Below, one piece after another: positions 1 to 8,735 of a DNA stretch of 64,000 nt (positions within the stretch are counted from its first letter, which is position 1; every line of letters begins with the position of its first letter). The position numbers and the translations under genes are program-made. Below the pieces are notes generated by a model. It made no database searches. It worked only from the letters and a program-made list of their open reading frames with translations, and was not told the DNA's origin. The stretch spans positions 62,001-126,000 of the forward strand of contig NZ_JAKGAO010000009.1 in assembly GCF_021532315.1 (NCBI RefSeq), written 5' to 3'. The DNA is from Paenibacillus tarimensis (GTDB lineage: Bacteria > Bacillota > Bacilli > Paenibacillales > Paenibacillaceae).

Positions 1-305
1 CTGTTCTCTTCGTGGCTGATTACGCGGTGAATGCCTGGGGGGTCAAGCGCTTCGGCGGCTCCAGAGCCTCCGTCATCGGCAGCACGATCGGTGTCCTGAT
101 CGGCCCGTTCGTCATTCCGGCATTCGGTCTTATTCTCGGCCCGTTCATTGGTGCGGTAGTCGGCGAGCTGACGGCCGGATCGAATGTTGAACGTTCGATT
201 AAGGTGGGAATCGGATCGGTTGTCGGGCTCTTCTCCAGCATAGTAGTGAAAATTGCACTTCAGGTTATCATGATCATCCTTTTTGCATTATGGCTTATTT
301 TCTAG
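1..305 (+). CDS. DUF456-family membrane protein, 5' end missing
   Basis: The reading frame is open from the window edge and ends with TAG at 303-305, so only the C-terminal part (about 100 residues) is present. It is glycine-rich and hydrophobic, with repeated GxxxG-like spacing and two or three likely membrane segments. The stretch around DYAVNAWGVKRFGGS resembles the conserved part of DUF456 proteins. A GTG at position 12 could serve as a start, but coding continues in frame upstream, so truncation by the window is more likely. The family has no established function. A short gap separates it from the ThuA-like gene. Confidence 0.75.
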   Translation, partial: VLFVADYAVNAWGVKRFGGSRASVIGSTIGVLIGPFVIPAFGLILGPFIGAVVGELTAGSNVERSIKVGIGSVVGLFSSIVVKIALQVIMIILFALWLIF

Positions 306-354
306 GTGAAACAGGTTAATAAGAATGATACAAATAATAAGGAGGAATGGGCCT

Positions 355-1080
355 ATGGTACGAGTGACAATATGGAATGAGTTCCTGCATGAGAAGATCC
401 ATGAGGAAGTGACGAAGGTCTATCCCGACGGCATTCATGAGGCGCTTGCGAAGGGCCTTGCCGAGCAGGGGCTTGAGCTGCGGACGGCAACGCTGGAGCA
501 GCCGGAGCATGGCTTGACGGAAGAGGTGCTGGAGAGCACGGATGTGCTGATCTGGTGGGGTCACATGGGCCATGATCAGGTAGATGACCATGTAGTTGAG
601 CGCGTGCATCAGCGCGTCATGAATGGGATGGGACTCATTGTCCTCCATTCTGGCCACTTCTCGAAAATCTTCAAGAGACTCATGGGTACCGGCTGCGATC
701 TGAAATGGCGTGAGGTCGGCGAGAAGGAGCGAATCTGGACCGTCAACCCTGCCCATCCCATTGCGGCTGGAATCCCTGAATATATTACGATTGAGCATGA
801 GGAAATGTATGGCGAGCACTTCGATATTCCCGCGCCGGATGAGCTGATCTTCCTCAGCTGGTTCGAAGGCGGCGAAGTATTCCGCAGCGGCTGCACCTTC
901 TACCGCGGACAGGGCAAAATCTTCTACTTCCGTCCGGGCCACGAGACGTACCCGACTTACTATAATCAAGACGTGCTGCAGGTCATTAAGAACGGAATCC
1001 GGTGGGCAGCCCCATCGGGAGCGGCTGCTCCGGTAAGAGGCAACTACGAGCCGCTCGAACCGATCAAAGCACAGCAGTGA
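355..1080 (+). CDS. ThuA-like (trehalose utilization family) protein
   Basis: This 241-residue protein has the ThuA/class I glutamine amidotransferase-like fold signature. An early VTIWNEF strand is followed by a [12 protein letters not shown] segment, a [12 protein letters not shown] elbow and a late [17 protein letters not shown] segment. ThuA relatives have been linked to sugar metabolism in rhizobia, but the biochemical activity is not established and no sugar genes lie nearby. ATG 355 is chosen over the in-frame ATG at 325 because an AGGAGG at 340-345 sits about nine bases before it. It is followed by the flippase gene 23 bases on and may be cotranscribed. Confidence 0.85.
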   Translation: MVRVTIWNEFLHEKIHEEVTKVYPDGIHEALAKGLAEQGLELRTATLEQPEHGLTEEVLESTDVLIWWGHMGHDQVDDHVVERVHQRVMNGMGLIVLHSGHFSKIFKRLMGTGCDLKWREVGEKERIWTVNPAHPIAAGIPEYITIEHEEMYGEHFDIPAPDELIFLSWFEGGEVFRSGCTFYRGQGKIFYFRPGHETYPTYYNQDVLQVIKNGIRWAAPSGAAAPVRGNYEPLEPIKAQQ

Positions 1081-1103
1081 AAGGCGGCTAACAGATCCGA
1101 ATT

Positions 1104-2786
1104 ATGAAGAAGGATTCGCTTATTAAAGGCACCATCATATTGGCGGCGGCAGCGCTCGTCGCTCGTTTCCTCGGCATATTTCAGCGGGTGCCGCTCGATT
1201 ACATGCTGACCGAGGAAGGCGGTACCTACTTTGGTACTGCCAACACGATTTATCTGCTGCTGCTTACCGTCGCCACGGCGGGTATACCCAGCACGGTCAG
1301 CAAAATGATCTCCGAGCGCTACGCGCAGGGGAAGATATCGGAGGCTAAGCAGATCTACAGGGCTGCTCTTCTCTTCGGGATCATGGCAGGCATCCTGATG
1401 TCCACTATGCTCTTCCTGCTGGCCCCCTTCATTGCGACCAGCATTTCAGCTAATCCGGGAGCTGCGCTAGCCATAAGGGCCATTGCTCCAGCACTTCTGT
1501 TCTTCCCTATCATTGCGATGATGCGGGGGTATTTTCAGGGCCGGCAGCTGATGGCCGCCGGCGGCATCTCGCAGATTATTGAGCAGATCCTGCGGGTTGT
1601 CGTTGGCGTGGGTCTTGCTTTCATTGTCCTGAGTATCGGATACAGTGATGAGTGGATTGCGGCAGCGGCTACCTTCGGCAGCGTGCTGGGAGGGATTGGC
1701 GCGCTCGCGGTCATGATCTGGTATGCGGCCAAGCTCCGGCGTCATGATGCAGAGGAAGCGGAGACCAAACGGAGCCGCAGGGCTTCGCTGGATGCTGCAG
1801 GTATTATGTCGGTAAGGAAGCCGGAGACAAGCAAAAAGCTGAGGGCTTCCGAAATTTACCGGGATATCTTCAAGATATCGATCCCGATTGTACTGACAGC
1901 GATTACGGTGAACTTGTTCTACGCCTTTGACGCTACCCTGTTCATGCGGTTGACAAGCGCTTATTATACGAAGGAGGCTGCGGAATCCGCTCTGAATGCG
2001 CTGACCATCAAGGCGCAGTCCATTGCGGGCATACCGCCGATTCTGGCTATTGCACTGAGCACCTCTATTATTCCGGTCATCTCATCGGCTTACGCCGTGC
2101 GCAAGCTTGATGAGGTGCAGCGGCAGGTTTCGCTTGTCATGCGGATCGTTGTGTATACCGGCGTCCCGGCAGCGCTCGTCCTGACCGTTGCATCGCCGTC
2201 TATTACCGGCCTTCTGTTTGAGCCGGGGGGGAGCGGCGTTGTCGCGGCCCTTACAGCAGGGACGATATTCCAGATTACGATGATGACGTCCAATTCGATT
2301 CTGTTCGGTCTGAGCAAGCCGCGACTTGCCATGCGCCACACGTTGATCGGAATGGCGTTGAAAGCAGCGGGAAGCGTTGCGCTGGCTCCGTTCCTCGGGG
2401 TCTATGGCTTAATCATTGCTTCTACGGCCGCCTTCCTGTTAATCTCCATGATGAACAACTCGGCTATCCGCAGAGAAGTTGAATTCGAGGTGCTGGGCAA
2501 GCGCTGGGTCCTTTACCTGACCGTTATCGCCGTAACGGCAGGCGCAGGCTGGGGCTTAGATGCGGCTGGGCTGTATATGCTGCAGGGTATTTGGTACAAA
2601 CTGGCATGCTTCCTGACTGCTGCTGTCTCAGGGTCTGTAATGGGCGGACTCTATCTCGTTCTGCTGGTCGTCCTGCGCGTGGTGACACCAACGGAAGCCG
2701 CGTCCTTCCCGAAACCGCTGCGTAAGGTGTTCGGGATTCTGCTCCGTTTGTTAGGCTCGAAAAGGTATACCAAGAAAGATGCATAG
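1104..2786 (+). CDS. MurJ/SpoVB-family lipid flippase
   Basis: The protein has 560 residues and about 14 predicted membrane helices, and belongs to the MATE-like MVF/polysaccharide exporter superfamily. The N-terminal KKDSLIKGTIILAAAALVAR followed by FQRVPLDYMLTEEGGTYFG is typical of the Bacillus YtgP (MurJ)/SpoVB group. Those proteins move lipid-linked peptidoglycan precursors across the membrane. Arginines in the first helix region and charged residues inside the membrane fit a lipid II flippase. Length matches YtgP/SpoVB (about 520-550). The sequence alone cannot tell a vegetative MurJ from a sporulation SpoVB. The Shine-Dalgarno is weak (AAAGGCGG, 16 bases upstream). Confidence 0.85.
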   Translation: MKKDSLIKGTIILAAAALVARFLGIFQRVPLDYMLTEEGGTYFGTANTIYLLLLTVATAGIPSTVSKMISERYAQGKISEAKQIYRAALLFGIMAGILMSTMLFLLAPFIATSISANPGAALAIRAIAPALLFFPIIAMMRGYFQGRQLMAAGGISQIIEQILRVVVGVGLAFIVLSIGYSDEWIAAAATFGSVLGGIGALAVMIWYAAKLRRHDAEEAETKRSRRASLDAAGIMSVRKPETSKKLRASEIYRDIFKISIPIVLTAITVNLFYAFDATLFMRLTSAYYTKEAAESALNALTIKAQSIAGIPPILAIALSTSIIPVISSAYAVRKLDEVQRQVSLVMRIVVYTGVPAALVLTVASPSITGLLFEPGGSGVVAALTAGTIFQITMMTSNSILFGLSKPRLAMRHTLIGMALKAAGSVALAPFLGVYGLIIASTAAFLLISMMNNSAIRREVEFEVLGKRWVLYLTVIAVTAGAGWGLDAAGLYMLQGIWYKLACFLTAAVSGSVMGGLYLVLLVVLRVVTPTEAASFPKPLRKVFGILLRLLGSKRYTKKDA

Positions 2787-2877
2787 ATTTTCATGAAGAG
2801 TATATTCGAACTCCTCTCATAATGGTAGAATGACATTACAGAAGTCATACACTACATACGAGAGGAGTTTTTTGTTC

Positions 2878-4602
2878 ATGAATTCTATGAAGAGCAAATT
2901 GGCCGTGCTGCTGTTGTCGCTGACCATGGTATTCGTGGCAGGCTGTCAAGCTGTCGCAGGCGTTGATCTTAACAAAGTATTAAAGCAATCATTGATTACT
3001 ACATCTTATGAGGGCAGTCAGACGCTGGAGTTTGAACTGCTGATTAACAAGGAGCAGCTGGAGGAGCTGCAGGAAGCCGGAGGCCCGGGCTCCGAGGCGC
3101 TGGCCATGCTGTCCCACGTGAAGCTTGAGATGTCTGATATCAAAGTAAGCGATGCGAATCATGCTTCTATGAAGGGCAAGCTTTCGCTTGGGGATGTGAG
3201 CATCGGGTTCGGTCTCAAGTTGGCTGGCGAGACGCTGGAGATTCAGCTGGAAGGCGCGAAGCGTCCAATCCTGCTTGATCTGTCTGAGGAGGCGCTGAAT
3301 GGCATACTGATGCCGGGAGCTCCTGGTGCTTCTGCACCGGAAGTGGATAAGGCAGCGGAAGATCAGCTTACAGAGATTGGCAAAAGAGTTATTGACCTTG
3401 TTGGAGGCTATGCCATTGACAACATGCCAAATCCGGAAAGCCTGAGCGTCAAGCCTGTTGTAGCAACGGTCGGCGGCGAAGAGCTGAATCTGATGCAGGT
3501 TCAGGTGGAGCTGAATGGCAAGCAGATCTGGCAGTGGATTATTACTTATCTTGATGCTCTTATTCAGGACGAAGAAGGGCTGACCCAAGTTATGATCGCG
3601 GTTAATGATCTGATGAAGGACAATAAAGATCTGTTCGCATCGCTTGGAGCTCCGTTCCCGGAAGAGTCTCTTCCTGTGGGTGCCAGTGACGAGAAGCAGC
3701 TGAAGGAGTTGGCGGCTCAGCTGACATCGCTGCTGAAGGATCTGAAGGCTAATATGGAGCAGGCGGCAGCAGAGTCGCCTGAGTCGATAGAGACGGTATT
3801 CAACGATCAGACTTACCTCAAAACGAATGTCTATGTAGACAGCAAGCTGGATATCCGCAAGACGGAAACAGAGCTTATGATCAAGCCGAAGTTCCCAGCC
3901 GCTCCGGCTGAGACGGAGGAAGAGGTTCTGGATGATGAAGCAGCGTATGAAGAGATGCTAGACGAGGAAATGTATGAGGAAGATATGTACGAGGAAGGCT
4001 TCTACGGGGGTCTTGGCGGTGCGGCTTCCGCTATGTCCTTCATCGAAGGGATCCGTATTTCCTCTTCCAGTGAGCAGTGGAATGTCAATGGCGAGGTTGC
4101 AGCTGAGAAGCCGGCAGCAGGTGCGGACGCTCTCGGCATGGAGGAGCTGTCCGGGATGCAGGGCTATCAGTTCCTTCGTGAATTCAACTCTAATTCCGTG
4201 ATGTACGATCTGCTTAAGAATACCTTTGGTGTTGGACATCAGCAGGTAGTGCTCGATCCCGAATACAGCCAGCATCCGCCGATTGTAACGCCTGATGGCA
4301 GGACGCTGGTGCCGCTTCGGACGACCGCCGAGGCATTTGGCGCGGAAGTAAAATATAATGGCAAGACGAAGAGTGCAACCATTCTGGATGAAGCAACCGG
4401 AACGGAGATTGTGCTGAAGAAGGGCAGCAAGACGGCTGTTATCAACGGCAAGTCGGTACAGTGGAGCTTCCCGGTTACATCCGTGAAGGGAACACTGTAT
4501 GTGCCAGCCAGAGACCTGACCAAGGCTCTTAAGGGCACGCTGTACTGGGAAACCTTGTACGACGAAGAGAAGATCCTCGTTATAGAGCGTGACATCGCTT
4601 AA
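2878..4602 (+). CDS. lipoprotein with copper amine oxidase-like N-terminal (stalk) domain
   Basis: The 574-residue product begins with a lipoprotein signal peptide with lipobox VAGC (Cys23), so it should be anchored to the outer face of the membrane. Most of the protein is a soluble region that I do not recognise. Near residues 340-385 lies a very acidic, Tyr/Glu/Met-rich tract (EEMLDEEMYEEDMYEEG) followed by glycine. The last 110 residues (from HPPIVTPDGRTLVPLR) match the copper amine oxidase N-terminal-like stalk domain, common in Paenibacillus surface proteins. ATG 2878 has an AGGAG ten bases upstream and yields the signal peptide, so I prefer it to ATG 2830. A strong terminator follows. 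Confidence 0.8.
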   Translation: MNSMKSKLAVLLLSLTMVFVAGCQAVAGVDLNKVLKQSLITTSYEGSQTLEFELLINKEQLEELQEAGGPGSEALAMLSHVKLEMSDIKVSDANHASMKGKLSLGDVSIGFGLKLAGETLEIQLEGAKRPILLDLSEEALNGILMPGAPGASAPEVDKAAEDQLTEIGKRVIDLVGGYAIDNMPNPESLSVKPVVATVGGEELNLMQVQVELNGKQIWQWIITYLDALIQDEEGLTQVMIAVNDLMKDNKDLFASLGAPFPEESLPVGASDEKQLKELAAQLTSLLKDLKANMEQAAAESPESIETVFNDQTYLKTNVYVDSKLDIRKTETELMIKPKFPAAPAETEEEVLDDEAAYEEMLDEEMYEEDMYEEGFYGGLGGAASAMSFIEGIRISSSSEQWNVNGEVAAEKPAAGADALGMEELSGMQGYQFLREFNSNSVMYDLLKNTFGVGHQQVVLDPEYSQHPPIVTPDGRTLVPLRTTAEAFGAEVKYNGKTKSATILDEATGTEIVLKKGSKTAVINGKSVQWSFPVTSVKGTLYVPARDLTKALKGTLYWETLYDEEKILVIERDIA

Positions 4603-4637
4603 TCCTGACGGCGACTTGCATATTGCATGAGCTTGAA

Positions 4638-4680
4638 GAGGCTGCCACCGGTTACTGCCGGCGGGCGGCCTCTTGTTTTT
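4638..4680 (+). terminator. intrinsic terminator of the lipoprotein gene
   Basis: GAGGCTGCC (4638-4646) pairs with GGCGGCCTC (4664-4672) and is followed by a T-rich run. Confidence 0.85.
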
Positions 4681-4742
4681 CACCGTGGCTGACTTGTGGT
4701 ACACTACATTCAATCTACTAATTACACGAAGGAGTGGCGGCC

Positions 4743-5087
4743 GTGAACAAAGTGACGAATGAAACGGATTTTCGCTCAAGCATTGCAGAGAACAAGCTGA
4801 CTGTGGCGGTATTCAAGACGACTTGGTGCAAGGATTGCCATTACATTGATCCGTTTATGCCAGAGGTCGAGCGGGCCTATGCGGATAAGATTACGTTTAT
4901 TGAGGTCGACCGTGATGACCTGCCTGAGCTGTGCTCGGAGCTTAATATTCTTGGCATTCCAAGCTTTATTGCGTTCCGTGCGGGAACCGAGTTGATTCGT
5001 TTTGTCAGCAAGCTGCGGAAGGACCGGGCGGAAATCGAACAGTTCCTCGATCGTGCGATCCAGGTTGGAGATGCGCTGCCGCGTTAA
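4743..5087 (+). CDS. thioredoxin-family protein
   Basis: This is a compact thioredoxin fold of 114 residues. The redox motif is WCKDC (Cys29, Cys32), followed by a conserved cis-proline strand (GIPSFIAFRAG). The active-site dipeptide KD differs from the GP of classical TrxA, so it may act as a specialised thiol reductase or bacillithiol-linked redoxin. No signal peptide is visible, which suggests a cytoplasmic protein. The GTG at 4743 is chosen because AAGGAG (4729-4734) lies eight bases upstream; the other GTG at 4734 overlaps that site. The neighbouring ctaA gene is 150 bases away with its own control region. Confidence 0.88.
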   Translation: MNKVTNETDFRSSIAENKLTVAVFKTTWCKDCHYIDPFMPEVERAYADKITFIEVDRDDLPELCSELNILGIPSFIAFRAGTELIRFVSKLRKDRAEIEQFLDRAIQVGDALPR

Positions 5088-5147
5088 TGAGATCCATCCG
5101 TGCGGCCATAACTAGAGGTTTTGAACATTTACCGAACAACCTAGACT

Positions 5148-5165
5148 TTGTGATGATTGTCACAT
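5148..5165 (+). promoter_or_regulatory. Fnr- or Rex-like operator before ctaA
   Basis: TTGTGATGATTGTCACAT contains a perfect TGTGA-N6-TCACA palindrome, the Fnr/Crp-family consensus. It also matches 12 of 18 positions of the Rex consensus. Candidate -10 boxes lie at 5188-5193 (TATTAT) and 5197-5202 (TATAAT). With the first, the site centre falls close to -42 to -44, a usual activator position. Confidence 0.6.
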
Positions 5166-5238
5166 TTTCAACATGGATTTTGCCGGTTATTATCGCTATA
5201 ATGAAGCTGATTTAATAACCGGAAAAGTGGTGATAACT

Positions 5239-6156
5239 ATGGTGTCCAGCCGCTATCGCAGGCTAGCTATCGCAGTGTGCATCGGCATGCTGATTGTTTT
5301 GCTGGCAGGTGCCCTAGTGACGAATACGGAATCCGGCAGGGGCTGTGGGGATGACTGGCCGCTCTGTAACGGCAAGTTCGTTCCTGCCTACACGCTGGAA
5401 TCGTTGATTGAATATTCCCACCGCCTTGTAACAGGGGTGGTCGGATTGATTGTTGTCCTGCTCTTCATCGCGACAAGGCGCTCTCACCGGAAATCCGGGG
5501 AGGCGGTGTTCTACGCAAGCGGCATCTTGTTCTTTACGGTTCTGCAGGCGTTGATGGGGGCGGCAGCTGTCAAATGGCCGCAGTCGTCTGAAGTTATGGC
5601 CCTGCATTTTGGCATTTCGCTGCTGGCCTTCGCGTGTACGCTGCTGCTTGTTATATGGGCGTACCGGCACCGGGACGGAGCGCCGGTGAAGCCGGCGAGA
5701 GTACCGCGCAGTGTCTACCCGTTGACCTGGTTTGCGCTTCTGTATTGTATTGGTATCGTCTATATCGGAGCATATATCCGGCATACAGATTCATCCGGCG
5801 GCTGCCTTGGTTGGCCGCTCTGCAATGGTGAAGTCGTGCCGGAGCTTACGGGAGCCACAGGAATTGTCTTTATCCATCGTGTTGTGGCAATTATTATGTT
5901 CATCATTCTCGTAGCGATGTATTATTTCATCAAACGCACTACAGCGCCTGAGAGCGGGCTGGTCCGGGCGAGCGCCTGGAGTGTCATTCTTGTTGTTACC
6001 CAAGTGCTCAGCGGAGCGCTGCTGACCGTTACAATCGGCAATGAGGAGGTCTATATTTTTACAAGCCTTCTCCATAATCTGATTATCTGCGGCCTGTTTG
6101 GAATCCTGTCGGACATGGCTATCCGCTCGTGGTTACTTCGGGAGCGAAAGCAGTGA
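5239..6156 (+). CDS. ctaA: heme A synthase (COX15/CtaA family)
   Basis: CtaA oxidises the C8 methyl of heme O to the formyl group of heme A for aa3-type cytochrome oxidase. The 305-residue protein has eight membrane helices. The two repeat halves each carry a cysteine pair in an outer loop (Cys36/Cys43 and Cys189/Cys195, both in WPLCNG contexts) and conserved His residues (IEYSHRLVTG, FIHRVVA). These are hallmarks of Gram-positive CtaA. ATG 5239 gives the usual length; the region before it holds a promoter and an operator-like palindrome. In B. subtilis ctaA is controlled by the ResDE system. A bidirectional-looking terminator follows. Confidence 0.93.
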   Translation: MVSSRYRRLAIAVCIGMLIVLLAGALVTNTESGRGCGDDWPLCNGKFVPAYTLESLIEYSHRLVTGVVGLIVVLLFIATRRSHRKSGEAVFYASGILFFTVLQALMGAAAVKWPQSSEVMALHFGISLLAFACTLLLVIWAYRHRDGAPVKPARVPRSVYPLTWFALLYCIGIVYIGAYIRHTDSSGGCLGWPLCNGEVVPELTGATGIVFIHRVVAIIMFIILVAMYYFIKRTTAPESGLVRASAWSVILVVTQVLSGALLTVTIGNEEVYIFTSLLHNLIICGLFGILSDMAIRSWLLRERKQ

Positions 6157-6198
6157 GTAAGGACTTCTGTAATAAGACAAGCTTATGAACAAGAGAGA

Positions 6199-6232
6199 CG
6201 GCCCGCGCGTCATTTGACGGGGCCGCTTTTTT
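6199..6232 (+). terminator. intrinsic terminator of ctaA
   Basis: CGGCCC (6199-6204) pairs with GGGCCG (6220-6225), with an inner CGTCA/TGACG stem and a run of six Ts. Confidence 0.85.
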
Positions 6233-6333
6233 CATAAGCGGAAGTATGCGGCGGCGTTTAGTGCAGGCAGTCTGTTACATGAAAACCGCACATGGTGCAG
6301 CAATGAAGAGCATACTAGTAGAGGAGGGGTCAT

Positions 6334-7035
6334 GTGCTGAGGATCCTGTTTAACGAGAACCCAAGAAGCAATGAAGGTAAGCTCGGCGAGACCTTTCGTC
6401 AGATGGAGCAGTTCGTGAAGATAGTGGGAAGCAGGGCGGCAGCAGGCCAAGACGGGGATCATCGTCTTCGCACGCAGGAAATCTGGGCCAAGGGATTGAT
6501 GGCGTCCCTGAATGAGTTGGAACAAAGCTGTTATGCGGCGAAGCGTTATGCTGAACGGATTACAAAAAATTCGCTGAGCCAAATGTCGGATGAAGAGCTG
6601 TATAATTACTACCGGCATGTTTATTTTGACAAGAATGCGTTCATCCGTGTCTTCGCCGTGCTTGACAAGTTGGGAACGCTGATGAATGATCTCTTCGGGC
6701 TGCAGACCGAGAAGATTAAAACGCACTTCTCTTATTTCACCGTGCTCCGCGGCATGAGGGAGAACCGGCATCACCCTGCACTTGCAATGGCCCTTGGGGA
6801 AGTGAAGGACCGGCATCAAAGAGCTATGTCCCGCCTTCGCAAGAGGAGGAATATCGAAATCCATTACATGAATTCAGAGCTGACGGATGATCTTCAGCAA
6901 AGTCATCAGTCTTATGGCAGGGAAGCGGCACTGGAGAATATCCGTGCTCAGATGGCTGATCTGGATGAGGCCTTTGAGTTTGTCACCGAGACGCTGCTGC
7001 TCGTATTCCGATATGCCTGTCAGAGGATGAGCTAA
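6334..7035 (+). CDS. HEPN-domain protein (Cthe_2314-like)
   Basis: This is a 233-residue, largely helical, charged cytoplasmic protein. I assign it to the Cthe_2314-like HEPN family by the overall look of the sequence and by the motif RNIEIH (Arg172 to His177). That is the R-x4-H arrangement, with Asn after Arg, that forms the catalytic site of many HEPN ribonucleases. HEPN proteins often act as toxins or RNA-targeting effectors, but no partner antitoxin gene is adjacent, so the role here is unknown. GTG 6334 is the start: a strong GAGGAGGGG lies at 6321-6329 and the overlapping ATG at 6332 stops at once. Confidence 0.7.
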   Translation: MLRILFNENPRSNEGKLGETFRQMEQFVKIVGSRAAAGQDGDHRLRTQEIWAKGLMASLNELEQSCYAAKRYAERITKNSLSQMSDEELYNYYRHVYFDKNAFIRVFAVLDKLGTLMNDLFGLQTEKIKTHFSYFTVLRGMRENRHHPALAMALGEVKDRHQRAMSRLRKRRNIEIHYMNSELTDDLQQSHQSYGREAALENIRAQMADLDEAFEFVTETLLLVFRYACQRMS

Positions 7036-7142
7036 GCGCGAACATATGATATACTCGTGTTAAGAAGACTGTCATAACCGCAGCTGCTTGCATATTTACT
7101 TAGGCTGACAGCCGGTTCATGATGAGCAGGGGGAGGACAACC

Positions 7143-7916
7143 GTGGAGCTGAAGGGCAAAACGGCCTTAATTACCGGCAGCGCGAAAGGTCTTGGCAAAC
7201 GAACCGCATTACAGCTCGCGAGTCAGGGATGCCGTATTGTAATTAATTATGTTCATAGTGAGGCGGAGGCCGAAGCACTGAAGGCAGATATCGAATCGCT
7301 CGGCGTTGAAGCCGTCGCAATCCGGGCAGACATCGCCGATCCCAAGCAGGTCGGGGAGCTGGCGATAAAGGCGGAAGAGATGTTCGGCGCAGTTGATATC
7401 CTTATTAATAACGCAGGACCATTCATACGGGAACGGAGGCTCTTTTCCGATTATACGCATGAGGAGATATCGGGGCTAGTGAATGGTAATCTGCTCGGCG
7501 TCATGCTGCTCGATCATTATCTGCTTCCAGGAATGCGTGCACGCGGCTGGGGGCGAATCATCCATTATGGCTTTGGTCATGCGGGGGAATCCCGTGCCTG
7601 GCCGCAGAGAGCCGTATACGCTGCTGCGAAGACGGCCCTGGTATCCTTTACCAAATCACTGGCGGTGGAAGAAGCATCCTATGGGATTACAGTGAATATG
7701 ATCTGTCCGGGTGATATCCGCGGGGCGAACAAGGAGAAGGCGATTGCGGATGTGGCAGGACAGACGGACGGTGAATCGCCGCGGGGACGTCCGGGCACCG
7801 GCGAAGATGTTGCAAGAGCAATCGAATTTCTGTGCCACCCCATGTCGGATTTTATAACCGGTAATCTGCTGGATGTAACCGGGGGCTTTGATCCCATCAA
7901 GAACACAATCAGGTGA
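7143..7916 (+). CDS. short-chain dehydrogenase/reductase
   Basis: This 257-residue SDR is NAD(P)-dependent. Near the N-terminus it has the TGSAKGLG dinucleotide-binding loop, then the NNAGP motif. The catalytic Tyr159-x3-Lys163 (YAAAK) follows, and the C-terminal DVTGGF segment is typical of 3-oxoacyl-ACP reductase relatives. The substrate cannot be told from sequence. GTG 7143 is preferred because GGGGAGGA sits six bases before it; upstream ATGs at 7119 and 7122 lack such a site. The gene stands alone between the HEPN gene and the convergent nfu-like gene. Confidence 0.85.
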   Translation: MELKGKTALITGSAKGLGKRTALQLASQGCRIVINYVHSEAEAEALKADIESLGVEAVAIRADIADPKQVGELAIKAEEMFGAVDILINNAGPFIRERRLFSDYTHEEISGLVNGNLLGVMLLDHYLLPGMRARGWGRIIHYGFGHAGESRAWPQRAVYAAAKTALVSFTKSLAVEEASYGITVNMICPGDIRGANKEKAIADVAGQTDGESPRGRPGTGEDVARAIEFLCHPMSDFITGNLLDVTGGFDPIKNTIR

Positions 7917-7965
7917 TAGTCATTGGTATGGGGATCCCCGTATGTAGTTTTGGCGTATAGGTTAT

Positions 7966-8022
7966 GGATAAAAAAAGAGCCCTGCAGGAGAACAGAAAGT
8001 TGTTCACCGGCCGGACTCTTAT
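7966..8022 (-). terminator. terminator for the minus-strand Nfu gene
   Basis: Read on the minus strand, AAGAGTCC pairs with a later GGGCTCTT and is followed by seven Ts. Confidence 0.7.
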
Positions 8023-8026
8023 AGCG

Positions 8027-8065
8027 GCAAGCAGGCACGTCCGTAAGGAGGCCTGCTTGCTTTTT
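8027..8065 (+). terminator. terminator for the plus-strand SDR gene
   Basis: GCAAGCAGGC (8027-8036) pairs exactly with GCCTGCTTGC (8051-8060), followed by TTTTT. Confidence 0.85.
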
Positions 8066-8094
8066 GAACATATAATGTGCTGCTGTAATTAAAC

Positions 8095-8340
8095 TTAGAA
8101 TACCTGTACGACTTCTTGCACGCCCTCTACTTCTTCCAGCAGAGCACGCTCGATACCGGCCTTCAACGTGATGGTGGAGCTTGGGCAGCTGCCGCATGCA
8201 CCCATCAGTCTCAGCTTGACGATACCGTCTTCGACATCGACCAGTTCCACGTCACCGCCGTCACGCTGCAGAAACGGACGAAGCTTATCTAGAACGTCGA
8301 GCACCTCATCATACATGGTGTCTTGTGTTTGTTCGCTCAT
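8095..8340 (-). CDS. yutI: NifU C-terminal-domain iron-sulfur scaffold protein (YutI-like)
   Basis: This 81-residue protein is a stand-alone Nfu domain that holds and delivers iron-sulfur clusters. The conserved [10 protein letters not shown] carries Cys49 and Cys52, which bind a 4Fe-4S cluster between two subunits. It lies head to head with the yuzB-like gene, and YutJ, YutM, YumC and YumB homologues are nearby. This matches the B. subtilis yut/yum neighbourhood in content and fits a role in iron-sulfur supply. A good AAGGGAG ribosome site precedes the ATG at 8340. Confidence 0.92.
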   Translation of the reverse strand: MSEQTQDTMYDEVLDVLDKLRPFLQRDGGDVELVDVEDGIVKLRLMGACGSCPSSTITLKAGIERALLEEVEGVQEVVQVF

Positions 8341-8426
8341 TGTTATCGCTCCCTTCTTTCTTTATTATAGTACAAAACGGGCCAAATTGAAAATGGAACC
8401 CGCAAAAAAAAGGTCAGGTGAACCGC

Positions 8427-8699
8427 ATGATGAAACCAATCATAGAATTTTGCTCCAGCAACATGCATCATGGCACAGACCAGGTTATGAAGCGGCTTGA
8501 AGAGAATCCCGACTTTGAAGTTATTGTATACGGATGTCTCGGAAACTGCGGCGAGTGCTATATGTTTCCGTACGCTCTCGTGGATGGCGAGATTGTATCC
8601 GCCGAGACGGCCGATGCCCTGTATGATGCCATAATGACGCAAGTGGACAAGCAGCAGGAGGCGCGGAAGGAGCTGGATAAGCTTCTTGATGACCTGTAG
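8427..8699 (+). CDS. yuzB: DUF1450 protein, YuzB-like
   Basis: This 90-residue protein has four cysteines: Cys9 in an EFCSSN segment and Cys37, Cys41, Cys44 in GCLGNCGEC. It belongs to DUF1450 (YuzB). The cysteine spacing resembles thioredoxin-like 2Fe-2S ferredoxins, so I infer a possible cluster-binding or redox role; none is established. The start at ATG 8427 is supported by AGGTGA at 8416-8421, and ATG 8430 is a close alternative. It is transcribed away from the Nfu gene and towards the convergent YutJ-like gene. Confidence 0.8.
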   Translation: MMKPIIEFCSSNMHHGTDQVMKRLEENPDFEVIVYGCLGNCGECYMFPYALVDGEIVSAETADALYDAIMTQVDKQQEARKELDKLLDDL

Positions 8700-8735
8700 C
8701 AATCGGTCTGCCGCCCACTGCTGCGCCAATCCGCC

